From G963674835 sp963674835 (GTDB lineage Bacteria; Planctomycetota; Planctomycetia; Pirellulales; Thermoguttaceae): a DNA stretch of 64,000 nt. The translations under genes and the position numbers were made by a program. The DNA lies in assembly GCA_963674835.2 (NCBI GenBank), contig CAXXKC010000003.1:3637636-3701635 (forward strand). The letters are read 5' to 3'. The notes under the pieces are model-generated. The model saw only the letters and a list, made by a program, of their open reading frames with translations. It had not been told where the DNA came from and did no database searches. This document shows positions 55,409 through 64,000 of this stretch, piece after piece; position 1 is the stretch's first letter; every line of letters starts with the position of its first letter.

Positions 55409-56065
55409 CTAGGAACGGACCTGAAGCTGGTCGCACTCTGCCGCCAGGCTCGGCTCCAGTATTGGGATCTGCTCTTGGAGATATCCTAGGTGATCGCGGA
55501 CCGCGTTGCAAAACGCGCTATAGACCTTTGCGAATCGAGCATCCGTGGCGTTCACCACGTTCATGAACAGGCCGTTGATCTGCGACGACTCCATGCGAAT
55601 CACCAGCCGCAGAGAATCGGCCAACGAATCGCGACCATCCAGCCTTCTCTCGGCCTCCGCCAGGAGTCCCTCGGTGTCGGCCGCGCTCCGTTGCCACGCA
55701 TCCAAGTTCTGCTGCCTCCATCGGCCTCTCGATGCGGCCACCCGGCACAGTTCCAGTAGCTCGGCATGGACTTCCTCCTGATCGGCCAGCTGATTGAAGA
55801 AGTCTCGCACATCGCCCACGCGCGAATAGCGGACGGCCAGCGATCGATAGATCCACATGGCCCGCTGCTCCAACGCGACGCACCGCCCAATGAACTCAGG
55901 AACGGGCATCGTGGTCCGCTGGAACACCTTGGCCGTATTCAGCAGAGAGAGAAACGTCCGGTCTTGCCAAGTAAAGACAGCCCGGAAGAAAACGACCCAG
56001 CCGAAGCACTCGATCGTCACGAGCGGATGAGACAGAACCTCTAACCTACGGATCGCGCCGACCAT
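55409..56065 (-). CDS. Rubrerythrin-like (ferritin-like) protein
   Basis: A 218-aa protein. After a hydrophobic segment (LVTIECFGWVVFFRAVF), residues about 55-200 form a four-helix bundle with candidate di-iron ligands: the Glu of VALEQRAMWIYR, the EE...H...E of ADQEEVHAELLELC, and a last Glu in RMESSQING. Rubrerythrins detoxify peroxide. The HxxE-type second ligand set is partly unusual, so metal binding is not certain. GGGAGGTG precedes ATG 56065. Confidence 0.65.
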   Translation of the reverse strand: MVGAIRRLEVLSHPLVTIECFGWVVFFRAVFTWQDRTFLSLLNTAKVFQRTTMPVPEFIGRCVALEQRAMWIYRSLAVRYSRVGDVRDFFNQLADQEEVHAELLELCRVAASRGRWRQQNLDAWQRSAADTEGLLAEAERRLDGRDSLADSLRLVIRMESSQINGLFMNVVNATDARFAKVYSAFCNAVRDHLGYLQEQIPILEPSLAAECDQLQVRS

Positions 56066-56349
56066 ACGGCACCTCCCGAAGGCTCGATCAAGCGTGGAAT
56101 TCAGCCTTGCCCTTAATTTAGGCCGAACTGCTGTTGAAGTCAAATGGACCCGCCATCGGGGCATCGCTCAGACCGAACAGCGGAAAGCGGTTGAGCGCTG
56201 CTTTCTCGGGCATAGGGTTGTCCACTGGCCGTGAGAAAGCCTTGCGGCCGATTGATCGAACCATCAACCGGGGGTATCTTTGATGGTCGGATGGGTCGGC
56301 TTCTCCTTTCATACTACGGCCTCCCTCTCGTCGGTCAACGATCAGAGCC

Positions 56350-56817
56350 ATGGACTACACTCAGATCTCCCCCCGCCTCTTCGTCGGCTCGTGCCCCACA
56401 GGCAAGGCGGACATCGACCGGCTGAAAGAGGCGGGAATGACCGCCGTGGTGAACTTGCAAACCCGCAGCGATCTGGCCTATCTGCAGATCGATTGGCCCA
56501 GGCTCGAGACACTGTACCGCACCGCCGGCATCGAAATTCGCCGCGTGCCAATCGAGGACTTCAACCGCGACGCCCTTCGGCAGAACCTCTCAAAGGGCGT
56601 CGAGGCGGTCGACGATCTCATGCAGAACGGTCACACCGTCTACGTCCATTGCAGTGCCGGCGTGAACCGATCCCCCAGTGTAATCATCGCCTACCTGCAC
56701 TGGATCGAAGGATGGGGCCTCGACGAAGCCGCGCACCACGTGATGAGCCGCCGATTCTGCGACCCCTACCTCGAGTCGATCGCCCTGGCAACGGCCGATC
56801 GAGCGAAGGAGGCATAA
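56350..56817 (+). CDS. Dual-specificity-type protein phosphatase
   Basis: A 155-aa single-domain phosphatase. The P-loop VHCSAGVNRSP contains the CX5R signature; the general acid Asp is probably in VPIEDFNRDALRQ. It removes phosphate from Tyr or Ser/Thr residues, or from small molecules as some relatives do. The neighbouring HD hydrolase gene is convergent. No kinase is adjacent. Confidence 0.88.
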   Translation: MDYTQISPRLFVGSCPTGKADIDRLKEAGMTAVVNLQTRSDLAYLQIDWPRLETLYRTAGIEIRRVPIEDFNRDALRQNLSKGVEAVDDLMQNGHTVYVHCSAGVNRSPSVIIAYLHWIEGWGLDEAAHHVMSRRFCDPYLESIALATADRAKEA

Positions 56818-56936
56818 AGCTCCCCTCGCCCGCTTGCGGGACGGGGGCTGGGGGCATGCGGCGTTCCCTTGCAGCCGGTTCCTACCACGATTGCCTCCCG
56901 ATCTCCCACGCGGTAGCACCCCGCAAAGGAACCCCG

Positions 56937-57587
56937 TCACTTCCCCTCCCACTCCTCGAAGAACCGCTGCAGATATTCCTCCATGAACCGATGTCTCTGC
57001 TCGGCTACAGCCCGCCCTGTCGCCGTGTTCATGCGATCCTTCAGCAGCAGCAGCTTCTCATAGAAGTGATTCACGGTCGTGCCCTCGTCGGCCAGGTACG
57101 ACTCCGGCGTATCGTGCACTGTGGGCTTGATCCCCGGATCGAACATCAGCCTCCCTTTGGCGCCGCCGTAGGCAAAGGCCCGCCCGATCCCGACCGCTCC
57201 GATCGCGTCGAGCCGATCGGCGTCCTGAACGACCTTGCCCTCCAACGAGAGCGCCGTCTCCTCGACGCCCGCTCCTTTGAACGAAATGCTCGCGATGATC
57301 CGGCAAACGTGCTCGGTGACAGCCGCCTCGACGCCGAGCGAGTCGAGCCATTCCCTCGCCGCCTTGGGGCCCGCCGTCAAATCGCCTCCGTGCGCCTTCC
57401 AGTCGGCCAGGTCGTGCAAGAGGGCCGCCAGTTGCGCAACAACCGGATCGGCCCCTTCGGCCTCCGAAATCCTCGTCGCCATCCTCCAGACGCGATACAC
57501 GTGCCACCAATCGTGCCCGCTCCCGTCGCCCGCGAGCTTGGTTTTCACGTGGTCTGCCGTGCGATGGATCAGGTCCGATGCCAACAT
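56937..57587 (-). CDS. HD-domain phosphohydrolase (YedJ-like)
   Basis: A 216-aa metal-dependent phosphohydrolase. The ordered motif is H in GSGHDWWHVYRVW, HD in AALLHDLADWK, and a final D in VVQDADRLDAIGAVGI. The C-terminal helices (HFYEKLLLLKDRMNTATG) match YedJ-type proteins, which act on nucleotides or similar phosphates. ATG 57587 is preferred; the longer frame reaches 57695. Confidence 0.85.
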   Translation of the reverse strand: MLASDLIHRTADHVKTKLAGDGSGHDWWHVYRVWRMATRISEAEGADPVVAQLAALLHDLADWKAHGGDLTAGPKAAREWLDSLGVEAAVTEHVCRIIASISFKGAGVEETALSLEGKVVQDADRLDAIGAVGIGRAFAYGGAKGRLMFDPGIKPTVHDTPESYLADEGTTVNHFYEKLLLLKDRMNTATGRAVAEQRHRFMEEYLQRFFEEWEGK

Positions 57588-57725
57588 GCTTCTCACCGAA
57601 TCGGTCTCATGCGTTTCCCATCCCGGTCCGCCGCCCGACCGTTGCCGATCTCGACGAAAACCGTATGATACGAATTGTCGCGTACCCTTTCGCATCGGTC
57701 AATCAGCACACTTGAGAACCCAACG

Positions 57726-58073
57726 ATGACAGACGAACGCATGGTCTCGCACGATGTCTTCTTCACGCTCAAAGATCAATCCCCCGAGGCCAAAGCCGAC
57801 TTGGTTGCCGCCTGCAACAAATACCTGTCGGACCATCCGGGCGCAATTTGGTTCGCTGCCGGAACCCGGGTGGAGGACCACCAGCGCACCGTCAACGACC
57901 TTGACTTCGACGTGGCCCTCCACGTCGTCTTCAAAGACAAAGCCGCCCACGATGCTTACCAGGAAGCCGATCGCCACCAGGCATTCATCGACGAGACCAA
58001 GAACAACTGGGCGAAGGTCCGCGTGTTCGACTCATACGTCGACGTCGCCTCGCCGGAGCCTGCCCAGCAGTGA
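57726..58073 (+). CDS. Dabb (stress-responsive alpha-beta barrel) family protein
   Basis: A 115-aa dimeric ferredoxin-fold protein: MVSHDVFFTLKDQSPEAKAD, a GTRVED strand and a DVALHVVFKDKAAHDAY helix-strand unit are typical. Family members include stress proteins and small cyclases; no catalytic site is evident here. ATG 57726 chosen. Confidence 0.85.
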   Translation: MTDERMVSHDVFFTLKDQSPEAKADLVAACNKYLSDHPGAIWFAAGTRVEDHQRTVNDLDFDVALHVVFKDKAAHDAYQEADRHQAFIDETKNNWAKVRVFDSYVDVASPEPAQQ

Positions 58074-58108
58074 CCCGGGCGACCCACCGTCCGGGCGGAA
58101 CGTCTCGG

Positions 58109-58489
58109 TCACAGAACACTGCCCAGCACACCGGCGACGATCGCACAACCGAAGCCGACCACCAAACCACCGCGAATGATCTTCCACGCAACGACGATGC
58201 TCGGCCACAGGCGATGTCGCTTGCCCTGCTCGATCATCACTGCCGACGGAATGACCAGGATTCCCGCCGCCACGGCCGACAGCCCGCCGATGATTAGCCC
58301 CGGACCGTAGAGCCGGGTCTTGTCGGTAATCTTTCGAATGCGATTCACCCTCCCGTACTTGAATGTTCCCGGGGTCAATGTCCAACCGTGGGCCGTAGAG
58401 TCGACCCCGACCACGGTCGATACCCCACCGAACCCAAGCAGAACAACCGACAGCAAACCGCCGATCAACACGAGCTTGATGTAGTTCAT
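58109..58489 (-). CDS. Small membrane protein
   Basis: A 126-aa protein with three hydrophobic segments (residues 4-24, 62-84 and 100-124). Its start overlaps the stop of the upstream gene as ATGA, so both are probably translated together. No family recognised. Confidence 0.65.
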   Translation of the reverse strand: MNYIKLVLIGGLLSVVLLGFGGVSTVVGVDSTAHGWTLTPGTFKYGRVNRIRKITDKTRLYGPGLIIGGLSAVAAGILVIPSAVMIEQGKRHRLWPSIVVAWKIIRGGLVVGFGCAIVAGVLGSVL

Positions 58490-59058
58490 GTCGGTACTCC
58501 CTTGCGAAACATGGCATCGCGAATGATCGCGCCGAGGGCCATCATCACAATCCCGCAGAAAGCGGCACCGAACAGCGGATCGCCCACTTCCATGACTTCA
58601 TGCAGCGCCTGGCAGAAGAACATGACAAATAGCCCCAACGCCAACTTGTCCCATCGTCGCGAAGTGGCAGTCGGCAAGTCGGTCTGACGGTTGGCGCGAT
58701 CGTAGAAGTACGAGCACATGGATGCGCCGACCATCAGCAGTATCAAGCATCCGTAGAGACGCGTTTCGCCCGGCGCAGGGCCTCGCGACACCAACTGAAC
58801 GGTCCGTCCCGCCGCCAAACCGATCATCGCCCAGGCAGCAATCCAACCCATCATCGGACGCGGCCCGCCGTCGCCCGAAGCCCTGCCGGCCGCCGCCAGC
58901 GAGTAGCCCACCCATGCGCCAACAAGGGCCAACACAAGAGTGGCCGTTCCGATGCCCAACCACGAAATGCACCCCATCGCCAAAGCGGTTACCCCCACGA
59001 TCACGATCATCGTTCGTATCGTGAACTGTACGGTCCGCCTCTTCGGCGTCTTGGACAT
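58486..59058 (-). CDS. Multi-pass membrane protein with planctomycete-type N-terminus
   Basis: A 190-aa protein with five or six membrane segments. The N-terminus VQFTIRTMIVIVGVTALAMG is a pattern common in planctomycete membrane proteins. ATG 59058 is favoured over TTG 59064. It overlaps the following gene by ATGA, so they likely form a pair. Function unknown. Confidence 0.7.
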   Translation of the reverse strand: MSKTPKRRTVQFTIRTMIVIVGVTALAMGCISWLGIGTATLVLALVGAWVGYSLAAAGRASGDGGPRPMMGWIAAWAMIGLAAGRTVQLVSRGPAPGETRLYGCLILLMVGASMCSYFYDRANRQTDLPTATSRRWDKLALGLFVMFFCQALHEVMEVGDPLFGAAFCGIVMMALGAIIRDAMFRKGVPT

Positions 59059-59112
59059 GGTCAACTCGCACGGCAGGGGCCAGGAACTTCGCCAACCGTT
59101 CCGCCCGTCATT

Positions 59113-59286
59113 CTAACGCCTTGGGTCAACCGCGGGCAGGACCACGATCAGGAACGTGGCCACCGGCCCAAGCAGCAGCGAGAACAGCCACCACAGTAGA
59201 CCGCTCCTCCCTTTCGACTGCGCCAGCCCGGCGTTGATCAGCGTCAAAGTTCCCCACCCCACGAAGAACTGTGCCGGCTCGTGCAT
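59113..59286 (-). CDS. Very small hydrophobic protein
   Basis: A 57-aa protein with two hydrophobic stretches (FVGWGTLTLINAGLA and LLWWLFSLLLGPVATFLIVV). A strong GGGGAGGGGG site precedes ATG 59286. It may be co-transcribed with the two membrane-protein genes downstream. Function unknown. Confidence 0.6.
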   Translation of the reverse strand: MHEPAQFFVGWGTLTLINAGLAQSKGRSGLLWWLFSLLLGPVATFLIVVLPAVDPRR

Positions 59287-59371
59287 GTCCCCCTCCCCAG
59301 TGAGATCAACGCAAACCATCAACTCCCACTGCTATTCGCCAGCCACCCCGGAGCATTGGCCCCCCGCCCGG

Positions 59372-60358
59372 TCACGCGCGATCGATCGGAAAGGCTATCA
59401 CGTCGTCGAGCCGTTGTGCACCTGCAGCCAGCATCACCACGCGGTCGAAGCCCAGCGCGACACCGCTGCATGGCGGCAGTCCCGCCTCCATCGCGGCCAA
59501 CAGGCGACTTTGCTCGGGCAGCCGCGGCTTGCCGTCGGCCTCGCGGAGAGCGTTGGTCTCCACGTTGCGCCGCCGCAGTGTCTCCGGATCGAGTAGTTCG
59601 TGATATCCGTTGGCCAGCTCGATGCCCGATACATACAACTCAAAACGCTCTGCCACCGGGGGTCGCTCGTCACGCAGCTGCGCCAGCGCGGCTTGGCTCG
59701 CCGGGTAGTCGTACAGAATGACGGGCCGCTGATGACCCAGGTTAGGCTGCACCAGTTCGACCAGCAGCAGATCGAGCCAGCCATCGCGGTCGTTCGGCAT
59801 TAAACTGGCCGGTGCTGCGATGCCGGCCGCACGCACCGCCGAAACCAACTCGGCCGTGTCGGCCGTGTGAGGATCGATTCCTGCGAAACGGCCAAACGCC
59901 TCGCCGTAAGACACGGACTCGGCAGGCCCGCGTTCCAACAGCACCTCGGCCAGGTCGCTCAGCCGCTTCATCCCGTCCGCCAATCCGTCGCCGACGCCGT
60001 ACCACTCGACCATGGTGAACTCGGGATTGTGCAGCGGGCCGCGCTCGCCGCACCGGAAGACCCGGGCAATCTGGTAGATCGACGGTGCTCCGGCCGCCAG
60101 CAGCCGCTTCATGCCGAATTCCGGCGAAGTCTGCAGCCACAGCCGCTTGCGAGCACCCCCGGGCAGATCGACCTCGAGCCCGAACGGGTCCAAGTGGCGG
60201 TCAACGACCGTATCGGCCGACAGAATCGGCGTTTCGACCTCGAGGAACCCCTGCCGGTCGAAGAACTCGCGCACACGGGCGCGAAGCTCTGCCCTGAGAT
60301 GAAGATGCTCCCAGCTGGCGGTCGGTGTGAAGCGGCTTGCGGCGTCGCCGGGGCACAT
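59372..60358 (-). CDS. epmA: Elongation factor P (R)-beta-lysine ligase EpmA
   Basis: A 328-aa class II aminoacyl-tRNA-synthetase paralogue without an anticodon-binding domain. It has motif 1 (FLEVETPIL), motif 2 (RVFRCGERGPLHNPEFTMVEW) and motif 3 (PPCSGVALGFDRVVML), as in GenX/PoxA. It attaches beta-lysine to the conserved Lys of EF-P. It lies 49 bp after efp on the same strand, and epmB is divergent beside them, so the pathway is complete. ATG 60358 is chosen; TTG 60385 is possible. Confidence 0.92.
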   Translation of the reverse strand: MCPGDAASRFTPTASWEHLHLRAELRARVREFFDRQGFLEVETPILSADTVVDRHLDPFGLEVDLPGGARKRLWLQTSPEFGMKRLLAAGAPSIYQIARVFRCGERGPLHNPEFTMVEWYGVGDGLADGMKRLSDLAEVLLERGPAESVSYGEAFGRFAGIDPHTADTAELVSAVRAAGIAAPASLMPNDRDGWLDLLLVELVQPNLGHQRPVILYDYPASQAALAQLRDERPPVAERFELYVSGIELANGYHELLDPETLRRRNVETNALREADGKPRLPEQSRLLAAMEAGLPPCSGVALGFDRVVMLAAGAQRLDDVIAFPIDRA

Positions 60359-60407
60359 GGCAGTCTTCCAGGGGCAAACCGTCAACGGAAGCCGACTTGG
60401 CGGTGCG

Positions 60408-60977
60408 CTACTCCTTCACCCGTTCGATGTAATCGCCGGTCCGCGTATCGACCTTGATGAGTTCGCCCGTCTCGACGAAGTTCGGAACGACCAGCTCGGC
60501 GCCCGTCTCGACCTTCGCCGGCTTCGTAACGTTGGTGGCCGTGTTTCCGCGCACGGCCGGTTCGGTATACTCGATCCGCAACACCACGTGGTTGGGCGGC
60601 GTAACCCCGATCGGCGAGTTGTTGAACAACAACATGCTGCAAATCATGGCCTCTTTCAGATACTTCCACGCCTCGTCGACCTGCTGGGAGCTCAACTCGT
60701 ACTGCTCGAACGATTCGTTGTCCATGAAGACGAACTGGTCGCCCTGGCGGTAGAGGAACTGGGCCTGGATCTCTTCGATGTCGGCCGCCTCGATCGTATC
60801 GCCGCTCTTATATGTGCGGTCGAGCACTGTGTTGCGGATCAAGTTGCGCAGCTTGCACTTGTACAACGCCTGGCCCTTGCCGGGCTTGACGAAGTTGCAC
60901 TCGATCATCAAATACGGGTCGCCGTCCAGTTGGACTTTCAGTCCTTTTCGAAATTCGCTCGTGTTGTAAGTGCCCAC
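60408..60977 (-). CDS. efp: Elongation factor P
   Basis: A 189-aa three-domain protein that helps ribosomes through polyproline stretches. The modified residue is Lys34 in FVKPGKGQALYK. The C-terminal domain ends VETGELIKVDTRTGDYIERV, typical of EF-P. The start codon is GTG at 60977 with AAGGGA upstream. First gene of an efp-epmA operon. The Pro-rich protein at the window end is an example of a product that may need it. Confidence 0.95.
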   Translation of the reverse strand: MGTYNTSEFRKGLKVQLDGDPYLMIECNFVKPGKGQALYKCKLRNLIRNTVLDRTYKSGDTIEAADIEEIQAQFLYRQGDQFVFMDNESFEQYELSSQQVDEAWKYLKEAMICSMLLFNNSPIGVTPPNHVVLRIEYTEPAVRGNTATNVTKPAKVETGAELVVPNFVETGELIKVDTRTGDYIERVKE

Positions 60978-61044
60978 AGTGATTCCCTTGTGTGCCTGGT
61001 TATTGCTTCCTGAGCGGAAGATGTTGTGGTACGATTCGACTGGT

Positions 61045-62085
61045 ATGTCAAGCCTGACTTCAGCTTATCCAACGAGTGCTGCTGGCCGGTATCCGGCATC
61101 TCCGTGTTATGCCGATTGGCAGTCGGCCGTCGCCGACTCCGTCCGCGAGCCGGCCGAACTCTGCCAGCTCTTGGAACTGCCCCCCTTGCTCGTCGCAGCG
61201 GCGGAACGGGTGGCGGATGCTTTTCCGCTCTTGGTTCCTCGGACCTACCTGAGCCGTATTCGGATCGCCGACCCCCGGGATCCGTTGCTGCTGCAGGTCT
61301 TGCCTAGCGCCGAAGAACTGGCCCAATCTGCCCAGTTCTGCGCCGACCCACTTCTTGAGGCGGATGCCACCCGAGAAGGTATGGTGCTGGGAAAGTACCC
61401 AAACCGACTCTTAATCCTATCAACCGGCCTTTGCGCCGTCCATTGCCGCTTCTGTTTCCGTCGCCATTTCCCGTACAGGGAAGACGTTGGGCGTTGGCAA
61501 CGCTGGAAGGCCACCCTGGCGCACATCGCCGCCCAACCCTCCGTAACCGAGGTGCTGTTGAGTGGCGGAGATCCCCTCTCGCTGGGTGATGACTCGCTGC
61601 GGAACATGATCGAGGACCTCGAGCACGTCCCACACCTCCGGCGTCTGCGAATCCACTCCCGGTTTCCCGTCATGATTCCGCAGCGCATCACGGGGGAGTT
61701 GCTTGACCTGCTTCGGGGGAGTCGCCTCACCGCGGTCATGGTGTTCCATCTGAATCATCCGGCCGAGATCGACGAGCCGCTCGCGGCGGCGATCGGGCGG
61801 CTGGTCGACGCTGGCGTTCCCGTCCTGCAACAGGGGGTGCTGCTGCGGGGCGTCAACGATCAGGTGGAGATCCTTGCCGCGTTGTACGAGCGACTGATCG
61901 ATTTGCGCGTCATGCCCTACTACCTTCATCAACTCGACCGCGTGGCGGGCGCGGCGCATTTTGAGGTCGCTGAGCCGACCGGCGTCTGGTTGATCCAGCA
62001 ACTCCGCCAACGCCTTCCCGGTTATGCGGTGCCGCGTTACGTGCGGGAAACGGCCAATTCGCCCAGCAAGACGGTCCTCGCCTGA
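61045..62085 (+). CDS. epmB: EF-P beta-lysylation protein EpmB (lysine 2,3-aminomutase-like)
   Basis: A 346-aa radical SAM enzyme converting Lys to beta-lysine for EF-P. The cluster motif is CAVHCRFCFRRHFPY (CxxxCxxC). VLLSGGDPLSLGDD and RIHSRFPVMIPQRIT are typical of the KamA/EpmB family, as is the short C-terminus (RYVRETANSPSKT) that bears the likely PLP Lys. It lacks the long C-terminal part of true KamA. It is divergent from efp with a 67-bp shared promoter region. ATG 61045 chosen. Confidence 0.92.
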   Translation: MSSLTSAYPTSAAGRYPASPCYADWQSAVADSVREPAELCQLLELPPLLVAAAERVADAFPLLVPRTYLSRIRIADPRDPLLLQVLPSAEELAQSAQFCADPLLEADATREGMVLGKYPNRLLILSTGLCAVHCRFCFRRHFPYREDVGRWQRWKATLAHIAAQPSVTEVLLSGGDPLSLGDDSLRNMIEDLEHVPHLRRLRIHSRFPVMIPQRITGELLDLLRGSRLTAVMVFHLNHPAEIDEPLAAAIGRLVDAGVPVLQQGVLLRGVNDQVEILAALYERLIDLRVMPYYLHQLDRVAGAAHFEVAEPTGVWLIQQLRQRLPGYAVPRYVRETANSPSKTVLA

Positions 62086-62702
62086 TCCCTGGGCAGCGCA
62101 AGATGCGATTTCGTCGCTACAACCGCTAATTTCCTGGCAATCTGCAAGAACTGGGCAATAGTTCGCGGTTTCGCCCGCCTGACCGTCAAGAGCGGATCGA
62201 TCGTTTTACGATGAATGGGGCAGAGACGGGAGATGGGGAATCTGCCGTCTAGGCGTAACGGCCGTTGGATGTATCGACTGGGGTGATATTCTGACGGACG
62301 TCAACGCCGACTGGAAACAGAACATTGGGGTCGGTCGCTGCCCGCGGCTACCAAGCGGGGCTTGGTGATTTCGCTTCCCCCGTAGGCCTCTGGGTGGCCG
62401 ATGGAAGCCGCAGTGGCGAGGAGCGCCGAGATGCATGTTCTGTACCGCGCCGTCTGAAGCCGTCCAGCGGGCAACGTGCAGCCGGGAAATGGGGCCCGCG
62501 CTGCACGGGCCCGGCGGCTCACCGGCAAAAGCGGCAATTTCCCCCCGACAGTGCTAGCTAGCAAGCCAGGCCTGGCCCTCTTACAAGGCCTCCCTAGTCC
62601 GCGATAGCTTCTTCCTACGCTGTCTTTGCTTGAAATTCGCCGATCCCCAAATTAGGATGACTCCTGGGACCCACTTTCTTCGTTTGCCAGGAGTTAGTAC
62701 TT
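62086..62702 (+). promoter_or_regulatory. Intergenic region with a predicted promoter for the last gene
   Basis: TTGAAA (62630-62635), a 17-bp spacer and TAGGAT (62653-62658) make a plausible sigma-70-type promoter 44 nt before ATG 62703; AGGAG lies about 10 nt before that ATG. The preceding 540 bp hold no recognisable gene. Confidence 0.45.
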
Positions 62703-64000
62703 ATGTGCCGGAGTCTAGTCCTATTGCTGGGTGTGACAGTTGCCATGGCCCCGGCCCCCTCGATGGCCCAGAATGCCATTTTGGGACAAATGTACGGCTG
62801 TGGAGTCCATGCGTTCTTCTCGCAGGACTACCAGGAAGCGTACAAGCAATTCTCTTCGGCGATCGACAATGGCAGCAAAGATCCGCGAGCCTATTACTTT
62901 CGCGGATTGGCGCTTCTGAACCTGGGCCGCGACACGGAAGCGGAGATGGACTTCCGCACGGGTGCCGACCTGGAAGCGACCGACGTCAACAACATCTATA
63001 ACGTTGGCCGGTCGATGGAACGCGTTCAAGGAACGGGCCGGTTGCTGTTGGAGCAGTTCCGCGCCAGTGCTCGCATGGCGGCCTGGCAGCGAGCGGAGAC
63101 AATGCGTCGCGCGCGCTATGAGGAGATTCAGCAGCGCGAAACCCGCGTGCTGCGACAGCAAGCCGACGCGGCTGGATCTGCCGGTGCGGCCGCTCCGGCG
63201 CCGGCCGTGCGGTCGCCGTTTGATACGGGGCCGGCAAGCCCGGCAGCGAAGACGGCTGCTCAGCCGGCCGCCGAGGCAGCCGCGCCCGCCGCCGCGCCCG
63301 CCGCCGCGCCTGCGGCCGGAACTCCTGCACCCGCCGCGACACCTGTTCGTGCGCACGTCGAAGAGCCGGCCGTCGAATCCCCGATCCCGTCGGCATCGAC
63401 GTCGTCCGCTACAACACCGGCCCCCGCCGCCGCAGCGCCGGCGAAAGCGCCAGCGAAAGCTGCGGCCGCTCCCGCGGCAAAAGAGCCGGCCAAACAACCG
63501 GCGGCAGCGAAGCCTGCGGCACCGGCGGCGAATGCCGACAACCCGTTCGACGTGCCTCCGGCGCCGGCAGCGACAGAGCCCGCCAAAGAAGCCGCGCCTG
63601 CGACGAATGCCGACAATCCATTTGACGCGGCCCCCGCGCCGGCAGCGAAAGAGCCGGCCAAGGAAGCGGCGCCGAAGAGTACAACGAAGAGTGCGCCGGC
63701 CGCTGCCCCGTCGGAGCCGCTGACGCCGCCGACACCGCCAGCGGCGATGGCCGATCCGTTTGGGACGCCTGCTCCCGGCAAGACCGCCGAGCCGGCCGTT
63801 GCGGCTCCGGCAGCCCCTGCTGCCGAGGCGAAGCCAGACGATCCGTTTGCCCCGCCGCCCGCCGGAGACCAGGCGCCCGCAGCGAAGGCGTCCGACTCGA
63901 AGACGGCTGCCCCGGCGCGGCCTGCTGGGGCACAACCGGCAGAGGCAAAGGCTGCCGAATCGTCCGCACCGCCGGCCAAACCGGCCGAGAAGGCGCCGGC
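62703..64000 (+). CDS. Exported TPR-like protein with long Ala/Pro-rich tail (3' partial)
   Basis: Open from ATG 62703 to the window end (432 codons so far). A signal peptide (SLVLLLGVTVAMAPAPSMA) is followed by a TPR-like pair (FSQDYQEAYKQFSSAID and PRAYYFRGLALLNLGRDTEA) and a charged helix near residues 110-155. From about 160 the sequence is low complexity, rich in Ala, Pro, Lys and Glu, with repeated NADNPFD and DPF(G/A) motifs. The tail is probably disordered and could span or stick to the envelope. It is a likely EF-P client because of Pro-rich stretches. Function unknown. Confidence 0.8.
   Translation, partial: MCRSLVLLLGVTVAMAPAPSMAQNAILGQMYGCGVHAFFSQDYQEAYKQFSSAIDNGSKDPRAYYFRGLALLNLGRDTEAEMDFRTGADLEATDVNNIYNVGRSMERVQGTGRLLLEQFRASARMAAWQRAETMRRARYEEIQQRETRVLRQQADAAGSAGAAAPAPAVRSPFDTGPASPAAKTAAQPAAEAAAPAAAPAAAPAAGTPAPAATPVRAHVEEPAVESPIPSASTSSATTPAPAAAAPAKAPAKAAAAPAAKEPAKQPAAAKPAAPAANADNPFDVPPAPAATEPAKEAAPATNADNPFDAAPAPAAKEPAKEAAPKSTTKSAPAAAPSEPLTPPTPPAAMADPFGTPAPGKTAEPAVAAPAAPAAEAKPDDPFAPPPAGDQAPAAKASDSKTAAPARPAGAQPAEAKAAESSAPPAKPAEKAP

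Noticed and set aside
62721..63935. 404-codon minus-strand frame rich in Arg/Gly
   Set aside because: Antisense to the Ala/Pro-rich protein that has a signal peptide, ribosome site and TPR-like start.

Overview
The window looks like a chromosome segment from a planctomycete (Planctomycetota, most likely Pirellulales). The evidence is a secreted giant protein with the planctomycete-type RVEELEDRRLLS N-terminal motif, a YTV-repeat surface protein, a secreted sulfatase, Tat-exported enzymes, planctomycete-style integrases with Gly/Ala-rich tails, high G+C, and long intergenic gaps. No rRNA and no CRISPR array were seen. There is one tRNA gene, tRNA-Ser(CGA).

Layout. (1) 1-3320: an extracytosolic electron-transfer pair, made of an FMN-binding protein cut by the window start and a membrane/Tat multi-[4Fe-4S] protein that looks like NapH fused to NapG. 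(2) 3895-37430: a 33.5-kb region between two 56-bp direct repeats, both made of the 3' part of tRNA-Ser. I read it as an integrated genomic island. Its right end is a working element core: a hairpin-led hypothetical gene, two small excisionase-like HTH genes, a primase/DUF3987 replication protein, a TubC-docking-like zinc protein, a Cro-like regulator with a consensus promoter and operator, and a tyrosine integrase whose gene runs into the tRNA. Its left and middle parts carry an IS1182-like element, IS66 and IS5 debris, an IS21 element, integrase fragments, and one 18.8-kb gene for a 6,266-aa modular surface or secreted protein. (3) 38076-64000: ordinary chromosome. It holds an LplT-like transporter, a Na+/H+ antiporter, a YTV protein, lipoate ligase, a TPR protein, an LTXXQ protein, a heme-sensor histidine kinase, a sulfatase/oxidoreductase/ceramidase-like group, small redox and metal proteins, a phosphatase, an HD hydrolase, and the EF-P modification genes (efp-epmA diverging from epmB). 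A TPR/Ala-Pro-rich protein is cut by the window end.

Most interesting points. First, the island att site lies in the 3' end of the integrase gene. In the integrated state the integrase stops inside the tRNA after 541 aa. If the two repeats recombine, the reading frame continues through the core into a 64-codon tail now stranded at the left end of the island (3952-4146), predicting a 603-aa form in the excised circle. This would be an integration-dependent switch of the integrase C-terminus. Second, the giant protein has four tandem 2,097-bp units, nearly identical inside and divergent at the outer edges. In each unit a seven-repeat, propeller-like domain is nested inside the third SdrD-B-type domain.
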